Source of the DNA: Tenacibaculum gallaicum
GTDB lineage: Bacteria > Bacteroidota > Bacteroidia > Flavobacteriales > Flavobacteriaceae
DNA: 64,000 nucleotides
NCBI RefSeq assembly: GCF_003387615.1
Contig: NZ_QUNS01000003.1
Span: forward strand, 250,591-314,590
Direction of reading: 5' to 3'
In this document: piece after piece, positions 16,963 through 24,288 of the stretch
Layout of the letters: every line of letters starts with the position of its first letter
Position numbering within the stretch: position 1 is the stretch's first letter
Notes under the pieces: model-generated
Databases searched by the model: none
What the model was told of the DNA's origin: nothing
Seen by the model: only the letters and a program-made list of their open reading frames with translations
Made by a program: the position numbers and the translations under genes

Positions 16963-17691
16963 ATGGGATGGTTTAACACCAAAAAAACTTCAAAGAATAA
17001 TACTCCAAAACCTCAAACAACTCAAAAAGACTCTTCAATAGTTAGATCTCAATCGATTACTATTTGTCTTGACGCTGGATTTCATCCTGCAAGTTCTCTC
17101 CCTACAATCAGAGAAACAAAGTTAAGACCTGCTGACGAAATTGCAGGAAGACTTCACGCTATAAAAGCTCTTGTTTTATGGCTTATGGTATCTTCAGAAA
17201 ACTTACCTGACGAAAAAATCATTAACTTCATTAATCAAAATAAACTTCTTGGTTACATGACCCCAAAGGAAAAAGAAATACTTGATACTTCTAGAAATGA
17301 TATCGAATTAAGAAATTCTATTGGTTGGAAATTTGAAAACGCATGGCCACTTGCATGGTATTTTGGTTATGATGAACCTGAAATTTCTGGTCAGATGATG
17401 ACAGGAGAGCAAATGCAAGAAATCTTAATAAATCATACATGCTCACTTGATACTTTAATTAGTGATTGGCTTCCTCAGCAACACACTCTAGAAGAAGAAA
17501 AATTGGTAGAAAAAGAAGATTTATTTTACTGCTTACATAATGCAGTAAGAAGTGCTCAACTAGGAAGAAACACTGCTCCTGATGGCTTCGACCCTATTGG
17601 AAATGGAGGAGTTATACATGAACGTAGACATTCGTTAACATGGATACTTTCTAACGGTACTGAATGGGAAGATACCGATCTTAGCACATAA
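16963..17691 (+). CDS. DUF4272 protein
   Basis: A 242-residue soluble protein. It opens with a short basic tail (MGWFNTKKTSKNN) and then carries a DUF4272 domain: RSQSITICLDAGFHPASSLP, RPADEIAGRLHAIKALVLWL, and a tryptophan-rich segment NSIGWKFENAWPLAWYFGYDEP. The C-terminal FYCLHNAVRSAQLG and VIHERRHSLTWIL are also typical. The biochemical function of DUF4272 is unknown; members often sit among DUF4303 and other uncharacterised soluble proteins, as here. Its promoter element is shared with the DUF6892-like gene at 20708. No signal peptide. Confidence 0.85.
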   Translation: MGWFNTKKTSKNNTPKPQTTQKDSSIVRSQSITICLDAGFHPASSLPTIRETKLRPADEIAGRLHAIKALVLWLMVSSENLPDEKIINFINQNKLLGYMTPKEKEILDTSRNDIELRNSIGWKFENAWPLAWYFGYDEPEISGQMMTGEQMQEILINHTCSLDTLISDWLPQQHTLEEEKLVEKEDLFYCLHNAVRSAQLGRNTAPDGFDPIGNGGVIHERRHSLTWILSNGTEWEDTDLST

Positions 17692-17728
17692 ACTTAAATA
17701 AAACAGGAAAAGTTAATTTATAGACTCA

Positions 17729-17736
17729 TAAATTTG
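17729..17736 (+). promoter_or_regulatory. -7 box of the DUF1566 lipoprotein gene
   Basis: TAAATTTG fits TAnnTTTG exactly, 22 nt before the ATG at 17759. The predicted leader is about 18 nt. Confidence 0.4.
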
Positions 17737-17758
17737 CAAAAATTGAAATTTTAAGAAA

Positions 17759-18337
17759 ATGAGAATACTTATCCTTGCTGTTTTACTACTTAACTTTTCT
17801 TCATGTAAGAACACTAAAAAAGAAAATAACGAACCTAAAAAGAAACCTAAAGTAAAAATAGAAAAAATTACTCCTAAGAATAATCAAAAGACTATCGATT
17901 CTACTTTAATTGTATTGGATTCTACCACAAACTTAATTTGGATGAAAAAAGATTTTAGCGTTATTGAAAAAAGATTTTTAAATAAGTGGGAAGAGGTTTT
18001 TGAATGGGAAGAAAAAATGAACTCTATTAATTATGCTGGATTCAACAATTGGAGAGTTCCGAACATAAAAGAATATCGATCTATTAATAAGAACAAAAAA
18101 GATAGAGCTAACTATAAACAACATTTTATTGAAATTGACTCTACTTCCTTCTGGGGAAATGGAGCCTATGCTTTTTGGAGCTCTACAACACCTAATAAAA
18201 ATACCGCTAGCTACATTAGTTTTAAAGAAGGGTTTGCTGTATCTGGAAACAGAGAGAAAATTATAACCTATATAAAAAATCATAAAGGAAAATCCTTAGG
18301 TATGAGTGTTAGACTGGTTAGAGGTAAAATTAATTAA
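17759..18337 (+). CDS. DUF1566 (Lcl-type) lipoprotein
   Basis: A 192-residue lipoprotein: a short signal peptide with lipobox LNFSSC, then a lysine-rich linker (residues 20-50). The domain has LDSTTNLIWMKKDF, WEEKMNSINYAGFNNWRVPNI, FWSSTT and SVRLVRG, the order seen in DUF1566/Lcl C-terminal domains, which resemble formylglycine-generating-enzyme-like or lectin-like folds. The residues after the cysteine are basic (CKNTKKEN), unlike an export signal, so it is probably periplasmic. It is followed after 9 bp by the acetyltransferase gene and likely shares its mRNA. Confidence 0.8.
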   Translation: MRILILAVLLLNFSSCKNTKKENNEPKKKPKVKIEKITPKNNQKTIDSTLIVLDSTTNLIWMKKDFSVIEKRFLNKWEEVFEWEEKMNSINYAGFNNWRVPNIKEYRSINKNKKDRANYKQHFIEIDSTSFWGNGAYAFWSSTTPNKNTASYISFKEGFAVSGNREKIITYIKNHKGKSLGMSVRLVRGKIN

Positions 18338-18346
18338 AAATTCACA

Positions 18347-18901
18347 ATGATTATTAGAAGAGCTACTACTAAGGATGTTAAAGAAATTGCTACCTGTATG
18401 ATGCTAGCAATGGAAGAGATTGTTTATAAATTTATTGGAGAAAACTCTACAAAAAAAGCTCTTCACTTTTTAGAATCATTAATTATTCAAAAAAACAACC
18501 AATATTCTTATGAAAACTGCTGGGTCATAGAAGATAACAATAAAGTTATTACTGCAGCAAACGTATATAATGGTGCAGATTTAGAAAAGCTTAGAATACC
18601 AGTTGCTTTATTAATGAAAACTATGTTTAACCAAAAGTTAGTATACGAAAAAGAAACACAGTCTGGAGAATACTACATTGATTGTATTGGCGTAAACCCT
18701 AATTACCAAGGTAAAGGTATCGGTTCTAAAATGCTTCAGTTTTTAATTGATGAATATGTTCGTAAAAAGAATGAAACATTAGGTCTTTTAGTTGATAAAA
18801 ACAATCCTAATGCTAAAAAATTGTATTTAAAACTAGGCTTTAAAGTTGTTGGTAAAAAGACTTTAGTTGATAAAGAAATGGAACATTTACAAATACAGTA
18901 A
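18347..18901 (+). CDS. GNAT-family N-acetyltransferase
   Basis: A 184-residue GNAT protein. The acetyl-CoA-binding motif A is clear: YYIDCIGVNPNYQGKGIGSK (residues about 107-126), followed by the helix MLQFLIDEYVRK and the motif B region NPNAKKLYLKLGFKVVGKK. The N-terminal MIIRRATTKDVKEIATCM is a standard GNAT start. The acceptor substrate cannot be inferred. It lies 9 bp after the DUF1566 lipoprotein gene. Confidence 0.88.
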   Translation: MIIRRATTKDVKEIATCMMLAMEEIVYKFIGENSTKKALHFLESLIIQKNNQYSYENCWVIEDNNKVITAANVYNGADLEKLRIPVALLMKTMFNQKLVYEKETQSGEYYIDCIGVNPNYQGKGIGSKMLQFLIDEYVRKKNETLGLLVDKNNPNAKKLYLKLGFKVVGKKTLVDKEMEHLQIQ

Positions 18902-18944
18902 CTTTATTAAGAAAACTATAACACACAACACTCCGTTTATTTTA

Positions 18945-18952
18945 TAAGTTTA
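18945..18952 (+). promoter_or_regulatory. -7 box directly upstream of the GTG-started gene at 18957
   Basis: TAAGTTTA (one mismatch to TAnnTTTG) is followed by CAAT and then GTG. The 4-nt spacing is the same as for ctlX and pyrE and predicts a leaderless mRNA. Confidence 0.35.
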
Positions 18953-18956
18953 CAAT

Positions 18957-19340
18957 GTGAGAAAACACAACAAAATATCAAAAACCTCTTCCCTATTTCC
19001 TATAGTAGGGCTAGTATTTTTATTACTATTTTCTCCCTGTAAGGTTAGAAACTTTATACAAGCGGAACTTAATGTTCCACTTACAGAGGTTTCAAGCAAA
19101 AGTCAAACAACTACTAGCAACTTAAGCTGCTATAGTAGTAAAATTGTAGATGAGTCGCTAATACAAGTATCATCATCAGTTAAAGTGCTCCAACTGTTTT
19201 TTGTAAGAACTTTTAACTTTTCTGTTCAGTTTATTGAAAACATACCTAACGAAACAGTATCCAATTACAAAAAAAAGAGGTTTCTTACACCTTCAGTTCC
19301 TCTTTATATTTTATTTAAAAACTTTAAGGTTTATCTTTAA
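18957..19340 (+). CDS. Small secreted protein or lipoprotein, function unknown
   Basis: A 127-residue protein with a GTG start. The N-terminal membrane segment SLFPIVGLVFLLLFSPCKVRNFIQ could be a signal peptide with cleavage before Cys35 (LLFSPC), a poor lipobox. The following IQAELNVPLTEV and SKSQTTTSNLSCY are a pattern I associate with small flavobacterial proteins of unknown function. There is no known domain. It precedes the DoxD/DoxA-type gene by about 150 bp, so a functional link is possible but unproven. Confidence 0.6.
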   Translation: MRKHNKISKTSSLFPIVGLVFLLLFSPCKVRNFIQAELNVPLTEVSSKSQTTTSNLSCYSSKIVDESLIQVSSSVKVLQLFFVRTFNFSVQFIENIPNETVSNYKKKRFLTPSVPLYILFKNFKVYL

Positions 19341-19413
19341 CCCTACTTTCCACTTAATAGTTTTACTTTAATAAAAAGTAGAACTTAACAATCACAAGTA
19401 AAACAATAACAAC

Positions 19414-19436
19414 CTACATAAACAATACTTATGTAG
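19414..19436. repeat. Perfect inverted repeat upstream of the DoxD/DoxA-type gene
   Basis: CTACATAA-ACAATAC-TTATGTAG is a perfect 8-bp inverted repeat with a 7-nt centre, 57 bp before the ATG at 19494. The arms are too AT-rich and lack a T run for a terminator, so an operator is more likely. Confidence 0.45.
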
Positions 19437-19493
19437 CTCATGGCTATGCTTTAAGTTTAAAATAGCTGGCCTCACTTAACTTAAATAAAAACA

Positions 19494-20510
19494 ATGATTA
19501 ACAACAATATAAAAAATGATTCTGGACTTTTAGTTCTTGCTATACGATTGGTTATTGGCTGGACATATTTTTCTGCCTTTTGGAGAAGAACAATTTTAGC
19601 TAATAAACTTGATCCTGAAGTAGCAGGGTATATTGGAGAGAAATTCAACCACTTTCTCCCAAACGCTTTAGGCATTAAACCACTTATTCAATATTTAGTA
19701 GAAAATCCTGACATCTTATGGTTAAACATGGTAATATTCACCATTATTGAAGGGATTGTAGGCCTATTCATCATATTTGGTTTATTTACCAGAATAATGA
19801 GTATAGGTGTGTTTGGGTTAGCAATGGGAATTCTCCTTGGCTCTGGTTGGATAGGCACAACATGTCTTGACGAATGGCAAATTGGTGTACTAGGGATTGC
19901 AACAGGTTATGTACTTTTTTTAACAGGTAGCGGTAAATATTCAATAGACAACTACTTTATAAAAAACAATTTTTCCTTTACTAAAAAGAAATGGTTTGCA
20001 TGGTTAGGGTCAGGTGTTATACCAATTAAGAACCATATTTTTCCAAGGTTTGTTTTAATAGGATCCTTAGCTATTTTAGGAATGACCTTATTCACTAACC
20101 AAGTATTTCATGGCGGAGTTTGGGGAACACTTCATAACAAATCAGTAAAACCTAAATTAGAAATAACAGCAGGTAAAATTAGTAACGATATACTTTCTTT
20201 TGACCTTTTTAGAACAGAGGGTGTTGATGTTTATGGTTCTTGGGTTATCTCTGTTGAATTATCAAACCAACAAAACAATACTGTTATTCAGTATTCTCAA
20301 AAAGACTTAGCCTCTTTAGCTAATCAAAACATCTCAAATTACTATGTTGCTAAAATAAAACCAGGCAAACATAGTTTGGTTATTCCTTTAGGAGCTAAAG
20401 CTAAAATGATTTTCAAAAATCAAGCTTTTTCAAATCTTTCTAACGGAACATATACATTGAAAATAACTGATATTAGTGGTGCTTTTTGGACACATCAAAT
20501 AACTAAATAG
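19494..20510 (+). CDS. DoxD/DoxA-type (thiosulfate:quinone oxidoreductase-like) membrane protein
   Basis: A 338-residue protein with two parts. Residues about 10-175 are a DoxX/DoxD-type four-to-five-helix membrane domain (LLVLAIRLVIGWTYFSAFWR; GLFIIFGLFTRIMSIGVFG; GSGWIGTTCLDEWQIGVLG). After another membrane segment near 185-205, residues about 210-338 form a periplasmic beta domain like DoxA (HGGVWGTLHNKSVKPKLEI; GVDVYGSWVISVELSN). In Acidianus, DoxD and DoxA are separate subunits of thiosulfate:quinone oxidoreductase; here they are fused. No other sulfur-oxidation gene is present in the window, so activity on thiosulfate is not assured. Confidence 0.75.
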   Translation: MINNNIKNDSGLLVLAIRLVIGWTYFSAFWRRTILANKLDPEVAGYIGEKFNHFLPNALGIKPLIQYLVENPDILWLNMVIFTIIEGIVGLFIIFGLFTRIMSIGVFGLAMGILLGSGWIGTTCLDEWQIGVLGIATGYVLFLTGSGKYSIDNYFIKNNFSFTKKKWFAWLGSGVIPIKNHIFPRFVLIGSLAILGMTLFTNQVFHGGVWGTLHNKSVKPKLEITAGKISNDILSFDLFRTEGVDVYGSWVISVELSNQQNNTVIQYSQKDLASLANQNISNYYVAKIKPGKHSLVIPLGAKAKMIFKNQAFSNLSNGTYTLKITDISGAFWTHQITK

Positions 20511-20515
20511 ACCTA

Positions 20516-20551
20516 AAACGCAATAGTGATAAAAAAAACACTATTGCGTTT
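20516..20551 (+). terminator. Intrinsic terminator after the DoxD/DoxA-type gene
   Basis: AAACGCAATAGTG and CACTATTGCGTTT pair perfectly over 13 bp around a 10-nt loop, starting 5 bp after the stop codon. A short T/C tract follows. Confidence 0.75.
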
Positions 20552-20596
20552 CTTTCAAAACTTCAATCATCACTCATAAACCAACCTTATATTTTT

Positions 20597-20645
20597 TTTA
20601 ACAAATTTTGTATCGATTGCCTTTGCTTTTATAAATAATTTCACC
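20597..20645 (+). promoter_or_regulatory. Unusual promoter-like element, copy B (DUF6892-like gene)
   Basis: TTTAACAAATTT, 20 nt, TTATAAATA, one base, TTTCACC: the same three blocks with the same spacings as at 16901-16949. Here it lies 62 bp before the ATG at 20708. The 20-nt spacers are unrelated, so the blocks rather than a simple duplication are conserved. Confidence 0.55.
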
Positions 20646-20707
20646 CAAAAAAGCTATTAAGTGTTTTCTACACTTAGCCTCTTACTAATAAAAACACAAA
20701 GTAGACT

Positions 20708-21151
20708 ATGAGTAATCAATTAAATTTCAAAGAATTAAACTTTAAACTAGCTATAATTAATGAATTAATGTACGTTCAAGAAGTATTAGAGCCTAAATTA
20801 GATGTGTACGAATTTATAGCAAAACAACGAAACTTATCCGATTCAGAAGCTTATGATGTTATTGAAGAAGAAGGTTACGAAATTATTCCTGAAGTATTAG
20901 AATATTTTAAAAACTTAAAAATCACTTCGGAAATGGTTACCAATATTAAAGAACTACACATGGATGGTGGTGATGAAATCTATGGGCAAATTATTCCTTT
21001 TTGGGATGGTGAAGATGATGTATTTAGCGTAAACTCTGTTGTTGATGCTAAATTACTTCCTAACTTAAAAAGTATTTCTCTTCTTTATAGCGAGAATGAC
21101 TCGCTTTTAGAAGAATTTCAAGAAAAAGGAATTGAAGCAGATTGGCTCTAA
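20708..21151 (+). CDS. DUF6892-like cytoplasmic protein
   Basis: A 147-residue acidic soluble protein. The first part (FKELNFKLAIINELMYVQEV ... LDVYEFIAKQ) is helical. The second has ITSEMVTNIKELHMDGGDEI, then IIPFWDGEDDVFSVNSVVDA, and finishes with strands LPNLKSISLLYS. I recognise this as close to DUF6892, a family of unknown function, but from memory only. It is the first gene of a same-strand run up to 24060 and shares its promoter type with the DUF4272 gene. Confidence 0.65.
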   Translation: MSNQLNFKELNFKLAIINELMYVQEVLEPKLDVYEFIAKQRNLSDSEAYDVIEEEGYEIIPEVLEYFKNLKITSEMVTNIKELHMDGGDEIYGQIIPFWDGEDDVFSVNSVVDAKLLPNLKSISLLYSENDSLLEEFQEKGIEADWL

Positions 21152-21197
21152 TATATAATTTTATTACGAATAACACTTAACTATTCACTTCGTCAAC

Positions 21198-22259
21198 ATG
21201 AATGTAACTGAAAAAGAATTATCTTTTAAGCTTGCTAAAGCTACTGAAAAGACATATACCGATTTCAAAAATAATTTTCCAGATGAAAACTTTTTCTCTT
21301 TTGCTCTATACACAACAGATGATGCTTCATCTATTTGTATTTGTGCAAACTCTACACAAAGCCACCTTCAACGACTAAAGGATTATAAATCTGAAATCAA
21401 CACTTCTATGGATGAGTATTTACGTTGGAGCCCTTTTGAATGGATTCACATAGACAGTAGCCATCTAAAAGAGATATACCCTATAATGAATCTTATGGAA
21501 GAGCAACTAGACTTTTATAGATATTGTGATATTGTGATGCAAGCTATGCAAAATGCTCTAAAGATATTGGATCAGAAATTCTTCTTTGGTAAAGGTAACG
21601 AAAGAAATAACATTACACTATTTACCACTATTGTTGACTCAAAAAGAGCAGAAGTAATCGAAGAAGAATCTTCTAAATACCTGAACCCTAAAAAAGTTCA
21701 TGAACAGTTTTTAAATAGATACGAAATCACAATTCATGAAGAAGAACATGAAGAAGAAAGAAAAATAGCGATAAAAAAAAGTATCTCTAATCTTTCTACC
21801 AACGATGAAATCATTTACTGGTTAAATGAATACAATAAGATAGCTAATTCTGAAAAATCAGTAATTACCGATAAAGGATTTGATGAATATTTACTATTAG
21901 ATTTTCTTAGAAGTTTTGATAAAGAAGGGACTCTTCCTATTCTAAATTATATAGATACAGTTTTAGAAAAAGAAGACAGACGTTTTGATACCTTTAGGTT
22001 TCATTTACTCAAAATAGTTAAAAATTCAACTAATAATAATAAAATAGTACATAATACACTTGTTAAACTTTTAGCAAAATCTTGCGCTATAAATTCTTCT
22101 AAGAAAAACTGGCAAACTACTCCCTTTCACATAGCCAATTGTCTTTTTAATCTTTTTAAAGACTACCCTAAACCAAATATGCAGGGTAATAACGCTCTAA
22201 AATCTTATCAAAAATTTTTAGATATCAGTACTCAAAAATTAGCAAACGAAACAAACTAA
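21198..22259 (+). CDS. DUF4303 protein with C-terminal helical extension
   Basis: A 353-residue soluble protein. Residues about 1-180 match DUF4303: LAKATEKTYTDFKNNFPDEN, FFSFALYTTDDASSICICAN, a tryptophan-containing EYLRWSPFEWIHIDS, and a helix DIVMQAMQNALKILD. The remaining 170 residues are helical (residues 195-350), including LNEYNKIANSEKSVI and LLKIVKNSTNNNKIVHNTLV, and may be a HEAT-like repeat region. DUF4303 is uncharacterised and often found near DUF4272 and putative immunity proteins. It lies 46 bp after the previous gene and 23 bp before the next, so it belongs to an operon. Confidence 0.8.
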   Translation: MNVTEKELSFKLAKATEKTYTDFKNNFPDENFFSFALYTTDDASSICICANSTQSHLQRLKDYKSEINTSMDEYLRWSPFEWIHIDSSHLKEIYPIMNLMEEQLDFYRYCDIVMQAMQNALKILDQKFFFGKGNERNNITLFTTIVDSKRAEVIEEESSKYLNPKKVHEQFLNRYEITIHEEEHEEERKIAIKKSISNLSTNDEIIYWLNEYNKIANSEKSVITDKGFDEYLLLDFLRSFDKEGTLPILNYIDTVLEKEDRRFDTFRFHLLKIVKNSTNNNKIVHNTLVKLLAKSCAINSSKKNWQTTPFHIANCLFNLFKDYPKPNMQGNNALKSYQKFLDISTQKLANETN

Positions 22260-22282
22260 AATTGTAATATACAGAAAGCATA

Positions 22283-23545
22283 ATGGAAACTATTAAAAAA
22301 ACCGATACAGAAATACAACAAGAATGGTATAATATAGGCGAAACTTATGCCTCTGAGGTAAATAAAATGGTTGCTTTTGGTGAAGAACATGGCTGGGACA
22401 ACTGGAAAGGTAATGAACCCGAAGATAACCGTGATCATTTAGCGGATACCATAATACAAAAATTAAGAGAAGCTAATAAAAGCGAACAAGTTGAAAAGTT
22501 TAGAGAACAATGCCCGCCAGCTCATACTCCACTAATAAAATATTTTAAAGAAAAAGGACAAAATATAGAGCAACTATGCTTTATTAAAAATGAAAAAATT
22601 GTTTTTGTAACAGGTAGCGCTTATCAAAAAAGGCAAGCCTATCTTTTAGACAATAGAACACTTATTAAGTTAGATGGTACTATTGAAGCTATTGGAAAAT
22701 CTCATCAAAACAACATTTTTGCCATTAAAACTCCAAAAACATTAATTACACGCAAGGAATGGGATGGAACTATTATAGAAACTTTTGAACTTGGAGAATT
22801 ACATAAAATAGGCATCACAAATATGACACCTTTTAACGATGGTAAAAAAGTGTTAGTAACTACTTCAGAAGGAATATATATCGTTTCTAAAAACTCGATA
22901 AATATGGTACATCCTGAACCTGATTTAGAAGATGAGGAATGGGAGCCATACTTAGACATGGAGAATGCAACTTTATCAAACGATAATAAATATATTGTAG
23001 TTGGTGATCAATCTTTTGATCATCGAGTATTAGATAACGAAGGAAATCAAATTGGAGAAATTGGCCCGCAATCTTCTTATCCTCATTTTTGTCTATTTTC
23101 TAAAGACGACAAACAACTTATTACAAACTCTTGTCATTTTTATAACGGAATTACCATCGGAGTTGATGCTAAAAATTTAAACGGATTAGAAGTTGAATCT
23201 TATGTAGATGAAGCAGATAATTTTAAAGTTATTGATGATGAAATGAGAGTATATGTTGGTACAACCACTAAAGATTATTATATTTTAGGTGATGCTTACG
23301 GATACATTAAAGCTTTTGATAAAAACGGAAACTGTATTTGGAGACACTATCTTGGCTCTACCATAAGCGGTATTACAATTTCTGATAACGAGCAGACTTT
23401 ATGGGTAAGCACCTATGCTGGAATTCTTCATAAATTAAAGTTAGGTAAAGGACACAGAGATACACATACCATTGGTAATGGAAATCATTATGAAGATTTC
23501 AGATTAATTATTTGGAAAGATGAAGAAAAAGAGCTTTGGTGGTAA
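22283..23545 (+). CDS. WD40-like beta-propeller protein
   Basis: A 420-residue soluble protein. An N-terminal helical part (about residues 1-90, KLREANKSEQVEKFREQCPP) is followed by a repeated beta pattern to the end: KIVFVTGSAYQKRQAYLLDN, NNIFAIKTPKTLITRKEWDG, KKVLVTTSEGIYIVSKNS, NKYIVVGDQSFDHRVLDN, DYYILGDAYGYIKAFDKNG and QTLWVSTYAGILHKLKLG. This fits a six- or seven-bladed WD40/PQQ-like propeller, usually a protein-interaction scaffold. No signal peptide. It overlaps the M23 peptidase gene by 10 bp. Confidence 0.75.
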   Translation: METIKKTDTEIQQEWYNIGETYASEVNKMVAFGEEHGWDNWKGNEPEDNRDHLADTIIQKLREANKSEQVEKFREQCPPAHTPLIKYFKEKGQNIEQLCFIKNEKIVFVTGSAYQKRQAYLLDNRTLIKLDGTIEAIGKSHQNNIFAIKTPKTLITRKEWDGTIIETFELGELHKIGITNMTPFNDGKKVLVTTSEGIYIVSKNSINMVHPEPDLEDEEWEPYLDMENATLSNDNKYIVVGDQSFDHRVLDNEGNQIGEIGPQSSYPHFCLFSKDDKQLITNSCHFYNGITIGVDAKNLNGLEVESYVDEADNFKVIDDEMRVYVGTTTKDYYILGDAYGYIKAFDKNGNCIWRHYLGSTISGITISDNEQTLWVSTYAGILHKLKLGKGHRDTHTIGNGNHYEDFRLIIWKDEEKELWW

Positions 23546-24060
23546 GAACAATTAAAATAAAAAAAAGAACACTTATTATTTTAGTAATTCTATTAACAGG
23601 CTTTTTAATTCCTCAAAACTTAAAAATGCCTGTTAATGGAGCTACCAAATCCGACTACAACCCAAAATCATTTTGGTATTACCCTTGGGGTAAATCAGTT
23701 ACTCACAAAGGAGTAGATATTTTTGCTAAGAAAGATACTAAAATCACCTCTTCTACTATTGGAGTAGTTTTATTTTCTGGAAAAACAAGTATGGGCGGAA
23801 ATACAGTACTAGTTTTAGGTCCAAAATGGAGACTACACTACTACGCACATTTAGAAAACGTAAAAACATCTTCTTTAACTTTTGTAAACAAAAGTTCAGT
23901 AATTGGAACTGTAGGAACTAGTGGGAATGCTGCTGGAAAAGCCCCTCACCTACACTACTCTATCTTTACATTGATACCTTATATATGGAGAATAGGTTCA
24001 GATAAGCAAGGATGGAAAAAAATGTTTTATCTAAACCCTATTGAATTTTTAGAAGACTAA
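23536..24060 (+). CDS. M23-family peptidase (LytM/lysostaphin-like), membrane-anchored or secreted
   Basis: A 174-residue protein with an N-terminal membrane segment or signal peptide (RTLIILVILLTGFLIPQ). The LytM domain has the zinc-site motifs: HKGVDIFAK (H and D), a central GNTVLVLGPKWRLHYYAHL, and APHLHYSI (HxH). The start is TTG at 23536 or GTG at 23539; there is no earlier ATG and the first internal ATG would remove the signal. It overlaps the propeller gene by 10 bp, so it is coupled to the DUF cluster. It probably cleaves peptidoglycan cross-links in the periplasm. Confidence 0.85.
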   Translation: MVVRTIKIKKRTLIILVILLTGFLIPQNLKMPVNGATKSDYNPKSFWYYPWGKSVTHKGVDIFAKKDTKITSSTIGVVLFSGKTSMGGNTVLVLGPKWRLHYYAHLENVKTSSLTFVNKSSVIGTVGTSGNAAGKAPHLHYSIFTLIPYIWRIGSDKQGWKKMFYLNPIEFLED

Positions 24061-24063
24061 TTT

Positions 24064-24288
24064 TTAATCTAATCCTTCCATTTCTACATCGTAAAACAAT
24101 CCTGCAGCTTCAATTAACCCTTCTAATTCATTAGCTAGATCTTGTTCATTCTCGTTTGATAAATCTTCAAACCATTCAATTTCATCATCTTTTAAATTGA
24201 TTAAAAAACGAGGATATTCAGTATGTAATACAAAAATATCTTCTGGATGTTCACTATTATCTGCTAATAAAAATTTAGGTAAGTTCAT
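24064..24288 (-). CDS. Small conserved acidic protein
   Basis: A 74-residue, strongly acidic protein (MNLPKFLLADNSEHPEDIFV ... FLINLKDDEIEWFEDL). I see it as a conserved small flavobacterial protein of unknown function rather than a chance frame, because it has regular strand and helix patterning and its start overlaps the MATE gene by 14 bp in the manner of a coupled gene. Its stop lies 3 bp from the stop of the convergent peptidase gene. Confidence 0.65.
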   Translation of the reverse strand: MNLPKFLLADNSEHPEDIFVLHTEYPRFLINLKDDEIEWFEDLSNENEQDLANELEGLIEAAGLFYDVEMEGLD

